Positions 57,585 through 64,000 of a stretch of DNA of 64,000 nt are shown one piece after another. A model generated the notes under the pieces. The model searched no databases, was not told where the DNA came from, and saw only the letters and a program-made list of their open reading frames with translations. The number at the start of each line of letters is the position of its first letter. The stretch's first letter is position 1. This DNA comes from Synaphobranchus kaupii. Taxonomy: Eukaryota; Chordata; Actinopteri; Anguilliformes; Synaphobranchidae. Position numbers and translations under genes: made by a program. The stretch covers positions 59,080,157 to 59,144,156 of the forward strand of contig CM056381.1 of assembly GCA_029718625.1 (NCBI GenBank), given 5' to 3'.

Positions 57585-58480
57585 TTGGAATGGTCAATAA
57601 ACAATGCTTCACTGTGAGCTCCTTATTAAGGGAGCTAATGTCACTGATTATAAGCATGGCTGCTGTAATGTACTATGCCCTGGCTTAAAGCATGACTGCG
57701 ATCCACTGACAATATTATTTTCTATTAAAAAATGCTTCAGCTGTGTATTCACTAGTGATTCAAAGATATTGACCAAGACAGATAACTTAGAAATAGGGCG
57801 ATAAGTATTATCACCACCCTTAAGTAATGGAAGAACATAAGCAGATTTCCATACTTCGGGTTGGAGGCGAGGCTCAGATTAAAAATAGGGGCAATGGGCT
57901 CAGCTATAAAATCTGCAGTCTTTATAAGGTAAGGATCTAAAAAGTGAGGACCAGCAGACTTTTTCAATCAATGCTTTTTAGGGCCTGGCATACCTCTACT
58001 GTTGAGACTGGATCAAATAAAAACAGATTTACAGAGGGAATTTGTAGTTCATGTTAATACGATTTGAGTATACGTGTGGCTCAACATTTGATGAATCAAA
58101 GTTAGATCCAGCTGAAATAAAATACCTGTTAAAAGTTTCCACAATTACATTTTTACCAGTAATATCATTGCAGTTTGTCTTTAAGAAGTCAGACGGGCAT
58201 GAAGATACAGTAGGACCAGAGACAGAATTAAGCAGTTTCCAAAATTTGGTGGGGTTATTCAAATTTTCAGACACTGCATTTAGATAATAATCAGCCTTAG
58301 CATTTTGTATTAGCAGGGTGGACTTTGTTTCTTAGTGCCCTAAAGGAGGTCCAGTCCATAAGAGAGTTAGATCTCCCAGCCTTTCCCAAAACTGCAAGCC
58401 ATCTCTTAGCTGGAGCAAAGATGCAATTTCATCAGAAGCAAGGGGTTCTTCCCCAAACTCAAAATCTTTAATAGGGGCAT
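57585..58480 (-). pseudogene. Non-LTR retrotransposon (LINE) ORF2 fossil, N-terminal part of RT
   Basis: Minus-strand pieces in order from 58400: DWTSFRALRNK, SENLNNPTKFWKLLNSVSGP (58270 on), FNRYFISAGSNFDSS, then KKSAGPHFLDPYLIKTADFI with AEPIAPIFNLSLASN (57967 on) and 'LP LLKGGD'-like residues near 57830. This order (NNPKxFW...SVSG, FNxYFxSAG, KSAGPDxLxPYxLK, IAxPIxxIFNLSL) precedes the 'NNYRPIS' start of the RT catalytic part in fish LINEs. Frameshifts and stops abound. Only a middle fragment remains. Confidence 0.72.
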
Positions 58481-58633
58481 ACTTGTCATATATAGCCATT
58501 AATATTTTTTTATATGTATATACTCACAGGCAGTGTCGACATCTAGTAATAAGTAAACATTTTTAAGGTTGGTGTGTAAAAATTGCCATTAATTTAATTT
58601 TCATTAAAATGTTTAAACTGTCTTTTAAAGATG

Positions 58634-59418
58634 AGGGGGTCTATCTTGGCGATCTTAGCGCTTTGTCTAAACACATGGTGTAAAGTGCGTTTAGGGCATG
58701 ACCAAGTCCACTATTGCTAGTTTGACGGCGTGTTTTTTGAGTGCTAAACACGGAGCAACGTGCAAATGGGCTGAACCTAGTCTCTTCATTAATTATAGGT
58801 GTGTCTTCTGCGTGACATGCAATAAACCAATCAAAATGTCATATCCCATTCCCTTTAAAAGCCTGCTTTTCCACCTTGGCGGATTGCTTATATGATGGCG
58901 AAACAGACATGCTCGTGCGTGTTTAGTGCGATCAAGGAATAGGGTGTACGGATCAATAGTATGATCAATATTATTCAGACTAACCATTATGAGTTCCCGG
59001 TAATTCCCGAAAGCGCTGTTATTTTACTAAATATATGCGGTTAAATTTAGTTAAAAGCACCTGCAACGGCTGTGAATAAGCTACCAATGGCTTCCGTCTC
59101 ACCTTAACGCCAAATTACCCTGCTTGTTTAATACATTTTGTTTGATTATGCAATGAAGCATTGTCAAACATCAATTTCATGAGAATGTTCTCATGGAGTT
59201 CTCGAAGTTCAAGCTTCATCACCTGCATTCTAATATTGATTAACAACATAAATACCGTTATTTTTCCTTAATGATGACACTAAATAAAATAAAGCTGTCA
59301 GGTTGGCAACCCATAGGTTCACGCATATTTTCCCTTGTTTTATAATGTCCTGCTCTTGCATTAAGTTTAAGCGCACATCCAGATAATGGCATTAAAATTA
59401 ATTTGAATTAATTGTGTC
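58634..59418 (+). mobile_element. Harbinger-like repeat H, copy 2 (inverted to copy 1)
   Basis: Begins GTCTATCTTGGCGATCTTAG and follows copy 1 in opposite orientation: TGTCATATCCCATTCCCTTT, AAAAGCCTGCTTTTCCACCT, ACAGACATGCTCGTGCGTGT, CAGGTTGGCAACCCATAGGT, GTTTTATAATGTCC and CAGATAATGG are all shared. It stops near 59418, just before another element's end. No transposase. Confidence 0.62.
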
Positions 59419-59433
59419 AAACAAACATCACTT

Positions 59434-61267
59434 GGGGCCCTATCTTACACCCAGCGCTAAGTGGCGCTAACCCAAGCGCAAGTGTCTTTGCTATCTTACA
59501 CCCGGCGCAGGGTTCATTATAGCCCCTAGCGCTTATGTCGGTTAAATACCAAGTGATGGTGCGCCCATAGCAAGTGAACTGGGCGTGTTGGTCTTACGAT
59601 GAGGTGTGGCCAGGATTATTTTTGGCGTATTGCTATCTTGAGCCAGCAGAAACTGCTTGCACTAAAACCACCAAAAACCTGGTCTAAAGTCATGTCGCAA
59701 TTGTTTGGATGTTATTTTAAAGGGGACATGAAGCACTCGGTAAAGTGGCTCTGGTTCGTTAGCTTTTTACCTTAAATTAGATATGACCGTGTGTTCAAAT
59801 CTCAAACCGACCCGTATTTGCTGGAAAAAGAAGTTGAAATTCGCTTTTTCTCCACTAGGACGTCACTAGGTTGGTCGGCCTCAGCTGCTCAATGTATTCA
59901 TATGGGAAAATAGCTGACTTTCAGTGAGCTCAACGATGTATCGTGAGCAAAAAATAAAACAAAAAACGCACAGACGGTCTTTTTCTATTGCCCCAAGATG
60001 CTCAAATGAGTATTACCGAACAAAACTTAATTTCCACTAACTGCTTCTGACCATATTAATGCTGTGGCCAGCCGGCAACTGCAGCGCCGCTGCATTGCCT
60101 TGATATATTAGTTAACAGCCTGCAAATATATACCTACTGCGACCAAGCATCACAAGCTAACGCTTATTTTATATAGGCAATATTAGCTAGACACGACTCT
60201 AGCTCGCAAACCGTTTATCAAGGCAATGCAGCGGCGCTGCAGTTTCCGGCTTGTCAGGCCACAGCAGTAGGCTATGTTCAGAACGGGTCAGAAGCAGTTC
60301 GTGGAAATTAAGTTTTAAATTAAGATTTGTTCGGTAATACTCATTTGAGCATCTCGGGACAATAGAAAAAGACCGTCTGTGCGTTTTTTGTTTTATTTTT
60401 TCCTCACGATACATCGTTGAGCTCACTGAAAGTCAGCTATTTTCCCATAGGAATACATTGAGCAGCTGAGGCCGACCAACCTAGTGACATCATGACCGCA
60501 GTTGGTCCAAGATGGCTGCACCCTAGTGGGAAAAAAGCTAATTTCAGTTTCTTTTTCCAGCAAATACGGGTCGGTTTGAGATTTGAACGCACGGTCATAT
60601 CTAATTTAAGGTAAAAATCTAACGAACCAGAGCCACTTCACCGAGTGCTTCATGTCCCCTTTAACTGCACATACAGTATAAGTGCGTTTACATAGGCGTG
60701 TGCACAATGCGCCTACACCCTCCTGTCTGTTACACACAGGGGCATGCACAAACATGACTAAAAATATCAAGATTACAATGTGAAATATTATTATTGTGTA
60801 GGCTATATCAAAAAATGCATAATAATAAAAGGATCCATAGGTCAAAGACCACATACCTGTCCCTCAGTGAAGGGGAATGGCGCATTAAATTGCTTTCAGC
60901 CCACTTCATCAATAACCAGGTGATGTGTGATGGTACATGTAAGGTTACATGTATAGACTATTCGCAATTGTCCTGGATCAAGCTATGACTTAGCCTATAT
61001 TTGCCAGTAGCCCAGTTCCTGTAATCTCCTGGGGGGACAATCTTCTGTTACGGGACAATGGCTGTCCATTAAAACCTTTGCTGATAACACCTATATCAAG
61101 CCCAATGCGCGAATTGTCATTTACACCTAATGCGTGAATTGTCATTCAATACTGCTCTCTAGGCCTACAGCCTGTAAGTAAATAGAATGGTTTAGACTGA
61201 AAAAGGTTCAAAACCTTGTCCAGGGAATATTGCATTTATTGTTTTTCAAATAGCCTAGGCTACAACG
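59434..61267 (+). mobile_element. Harbinger-like element with GGGGCCCTATCTTACACC end, split by a 940-bp palindrome
   Basis: GGGGCCCTATCTTACACCCA begins a sequence with repeated GGCGCTAACCCAAGCGC and ACACCCGGCGCAGGG motifs, typical of Harbinger MITE ends in fish. At 59720 it is interrupted by the palindromic TTAA element and resumes at 60661 (TTAACTGCACATACAG). The right end is not identified; the stretch to about 61267 holds no gene. Confidence 0.5.
59721..60660. mobile_element. Kolobok-type fold-back MITE, 940 bp, TTAA target
   Basis: TTAA at 59717-59720 and 60661-60664 flank AGGGGACATGAAGCACTCGG and its reverse complement. The arms (59721-60105 and 60216-60660) are highly similar, with for example AAACTTAATTTCCAC / GTGGAAATTAAGTTT and GCAGCGCCGCTGCATTGCCT / AGGCAATGCAGCGGCGCTGC. 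The right arm holds about 35-60 extra bases near 60490-60535 (GACCGCAGTTGGTCCAAGAT). The 110-bp loop has no ORF. TTAA plus AGGG ends agree with the Kolobok type as at 45824. Confidence 0.82.
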
Positions 61268-61465
61268 GATTCGCTGTGCATAAGGTTTTTTCGATAGCCT
61301 ACGGTTAAAAAACGCCACGTTAACTGAATTTGAACCTTATTCTTCGTCCTTCATATTTTTGTAAATTACAGTGACAAGGTTTCCATACACTCAGCTTATT
61401 AAAACCCCGCTGATTTCACCTGTTATTCCATAACTGAACAATTAATTTCAATGCCATTCAAAAAC
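61268..61465 (-). repeat. Harbinger-like repeat H, fragment 3
   Basis: GATTCGCTGTGCATAAGGTT, then TTTTCGATAGCCTACGG and ACAGTGACAAGGTTTCCATA match 54128-54320 in the same orientation, then an internal deletion joins to ATTAATTTCAATGCCATT (equivalent to about 54400). Confidence 0.65.
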
Positions 61466-62909
61466 GATTGCACAATGAGCACTTAAGACAGAATATTACA
61501 GAATTTCTATTTATATGGATGATTCGCTACAATAATGTCCCAAGTGTGGATTTATCCATCGCCTTTGGATGAGTTCTAGTGGGGGATGAATACAATTGCG
61601 TCAAATGAAGAGAATCATATAAATCCTTAAGTGGATTTGAAGCTGATGATAGCCAGTCCAATTTCAAATTTTCTAAAGAGAGGGAGAGCAAAAGAAAGAA
61701 CAGAAGGTGTGAAAGTAGATGGCACTAAAAATCCTATTATCAATCCTCCAAATTGAATTACATGTAATCGCCTGTCCTTTGGCTCTGCATTCAAACCTGC
61801 CCTATTCCCTGGTTGGTTCTGTGGTGAAAGTGCAATATGCGATGAATTGCACTGAACACCCTCCATTAGTCCTATTGGATTCTAGGTGGAAAAGTCACTA
61901 CTTTCATGCCATCAAAATGGAAACCACTTGCTATCATCCCACCAGGGGTAGAATGGGCTTAAGCTTGCTAGCGTTCCCTGGATTGCCATTGGCCTTTCAT
62001 GGATGCCCAATTTAAAATTGTGCACTACTGCCATTTTCATGTGCGCTACATTACCTTTGTGACACTGGTGCATGAAATAATTATCTTTAATGCAGCAGAG
62101 CAGAAGTTAATGTGTTGTGTTTTGTGTGTGTGTGTGTGTACATATACATGTACCTTTCATAAAACCACAAAAAGTCATCTGCTGCACTTAAATTTAGACC
62201 AGAATTACAAGGAAATCACATATATTCTTACAGGTTCTGCATCATCCTACAAGTTCATATGATGCAGGCAATAACACAGGCATTGCTGATCCCAAGCAAA
62301 CATGGGTCATGATCACTCAGAATCCACCTGCAACCCTGAACAGCTACAGACTAATTGTATTTACGCAATTGTTCATGAAAACATTTGGAATAAATCATCA
62401 AATCCCACATTCTGTCCATAGCTGGTGCAATACTTCCTTGACATAATCCACAGACCCCTGGAAAATAGTAAGGCTTCAGCAAGGCTCTTTGCCAGCTTCT
62501 CACATGCCTTTTACACATGCTCCATACTACAGCGCACAAGCTGTAGCACAATGATCATCATCTAATTCTTTAGCTCATGGACTTCTTCACAAATGTGAGA
62601 GAATAAAAAAATGTATCAACAGGTGCCAGACAGAAAACAAGTAATAATGTTTAAAGTGAGGTCCGCACAAGATACACTGCTGCAAAAAAAGTGTTAATTA
62701 AAACCACAAAATGTGACGTTTTGAGCTACGTGCACTTCATCAGACTAAAGAAAAGAACATTGTAAAATGTCACCAGTAAATACGAAATGAAGGACACTTA
62801 GACACCAGTAGTTACAACAGCCATAAAGCAAACAGACAGGGGTTCAGAGGAAAGGGTGAATTGGGGGGACGTGGTAGTGTCCCCCCCCTAAGTTTGGTTT
62901 TGGTTGCAA
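61466..62909. other. No gene; (GT)n tract
   Basis: A GT dinucleotide tract lies at about 62123-62139. CGTGCACTTCATCAGACTAA near 62730 resembles a motif seen in several animal DNA repeats, but no element could be delimited. A C-run occurs near 62881. No coding sequence supported. Confidence 0.4.
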
Positions 62910-63052
62910 TTTACATGTTAAAACCCAAATTTCGCCCGTCAATATCTCAGCCGTTTTAGCAACTCATCTCATTAATATCTTGACATAAAACAAATATGGG
63001 AAAGATTTGTTCAGCTGTTTTCATATAGTTAAGTACATAAAAAATAAGCAGT
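62910..63052. repeat. Dispersed repeat G, copy 2
   Basis: GTTAAAACCCAAATTTCGCC to AGTTAAGTACATAAAAAATA matches 16057-16206 in the same orientation with scattered substitutions and small gaps. Confidence 0.6.
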
Positions 63053-63419
63053 TATATTTAGACTTATTTTTCCAACAACCTAGCTCAAATTCTACAACTC
63101 TAATCGCTAAAGTAGACATAGCGATATGTCGGGCATGACAAGGACTAATGCTTTTGATGGCTGACATTTCTGTTCATTGTACAGTTTTTAAATAAACCTT
63201 TATAATTCTATGATACTGGAAATTAATTGGCCATTGACTTAACATTCGGGCATACATTTTTAGCCACATGATGCTAATTGAACATTCGGATGAACAGTCT
63301 CCTGCATGCTAGACGTCTCCCCAGTTAAATTTTACTCGCTCTGTCTCTGACGCTCTCATTAAACTTTTTTTGCACCAATCTGCCCAGTGATGAGTACAAG
63401 CTGTTTTAAATGCAGTAGA
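63053..63419. other. No gene recognised
   Basis: Short stretch without recognised features. Confidence 0.4.
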
Positions 63420-63595
63420 CTAACATAGTGACAGAACTGTATAGCAGTCAGATATAAAACAATGAAGTACTGGAAATCTCTGATAGTGTAGAGAGTTTGG
63501 CTTGGTGGTGGTCATTTGAATTTCCTGTCTTTTGTGGCCTTTGACCAAGCCAAATTTCACACTTAAAACTGTGTTTTTTCTTATTAATATCAAAG
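63420..63595. mobile_element. Dispersed MITE-like repeat, copy 2
   Basis: Reverse orientation of 9110-9375: ATAGCAGTCAGATATAAAAC, GTACTGGAAATCTCTGATAG, GGCTTGGTGGTGGTCATTTG and CTTTTGTGGCCTTTGACCAA are shared. The outer right part of copy 1 is not present here. Confidence 0.65.
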
Positions 63596-64000
63596 TCTTC
63601 ATTAAGACCTTTAGGTGCTAAAGTAACATGGGTATAATTCCAACAGGCCTCCCTTCTTAACAAATTAATTGGTTTCTGGCACTCTGTTCTCTTCATCCAG
63701 TATGTCCCCAAAGCTGCATTCCTTTCACATTTTTATATTCTCTGAACCATCTGGTTGAGTTTGTTGATGACACTGTCCTTTTATCACTGCACTCAGACCA
63801 TGATGCAGGTCAATCACCAGCTCTAAATGATTCTATGGAGTTGCATGACAGCTCCTTTCTAAACATGAATAATAGTGTGTGTGCGTGTGCGTGTGCGTGA
63901 CTCTTAGTACGTGTTGTTAATTTCTTACAGCAATTTTTGCTCATTTTCATGAAGGGTGCCAATAACTATCTCTCTTTATAGTACTGTTTATATATCACAC
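63596..64000. other. No gene; (GTGTGC)n tract at about 63878-63900
   Basis: A short GTGTGCGTGTGC tandem occurs; nothing coding recognised up to the window edge. Confidence 0.4.

Noticed and set aside
62690..62760. An element end around the CACTTCATCAGAC motif
   Set aside because: Only a short motif resembles known repeats; no borders or second end found.

Overview
The window looks like teleost fish genomic DNA. It is AT-rich, has short interrupted ORFs and carries a typical fish repeat landscape: Tc1-like transposons, L2/L1-type LINE fragments, tRNA- and 5S-derived SINEs, hAT, PIF/Harbinger, piggyBac-type and Kolobok-type elements, and solo LTRs. I cannot name the species. I found no host protein-coding gene that I can defend. 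All coding sequence I can support belongs to mobile elements, so the window is best read as intergenic or intronic DNA built by repeated insertion.

Layout. 1-5.5 kb: Tc1 terminus, solo LTR (230-1234), hAT MITE, Harbinger transposase fossil, fold-back Tc1-related element. 5.7-15.9 kb: palindromes and MITEs, two long poly-G runs, a second fold-back copy, two LINE reverse-transcriptase fossils on the minus strand. 16-21.2 kb: nested Tc1/hAT cluster, then an L2 LINE with its 3' tail. 22-28.9 kb: 27-bp perfect inverted repeat, a 1.6-kb solo LTR, a rearranged Tc1 fossil holding a MITE, a TTAA (piggyBac-type) MITE, a fold-back element. 28.9-31.4 kb: the longest stretch away from recognised repeats in the middle of the window. 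31.4-33.4 kb: an apparently complete Tc1-like transposon with a 340-aa transposase, then a tRNA-derived SINE. 35.4-37.8 kb: an element with about 250-bp terminal inverted repeats and a solo LTR. 37.8-43.2 kb: nothing recognised. 43.2-43.8 kb: 5S-rRNA-derived SINE. 45.8-48.4 kb: a TTAA-flanked Kolobok-like element carrying two convergent coding pieces (a short acidic/Cys-rich ORF and a THAP-domain exon), with a solo LTR inserted 8 bp away. 49-50.9 kb: MITE and a full-length fold-back copy. 52.2-52.6 kb: SINE with 10-bp target duplication. 53-61.5 kb: inverted Harbinger-like copies around a LINE fossil, and a 940-bp TTAA palindrome. 61.5-64 kb: second copies of two dispersed repeats.

The two most notable objects are the Tc1 element at 31411-33017 (198-bp inverted repeats with no mismatch seen by eye, all three catalytic residues present, ORF open) and the Kolobok-like element at 45824-47669 (near-identical long inverted repeats around a THAP exon with a consensus splice donor and a separate ORF with a Cys cluster resembling the P2X7-receptor C-terminal domain family). 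Several insertions have exact target-site duplications that fix their borders to the base: four LTRs (5 bp), one hAT MITE (8 bp), TTAA for three elements, one SINE (10 bp), and TA for the Tc1 element.
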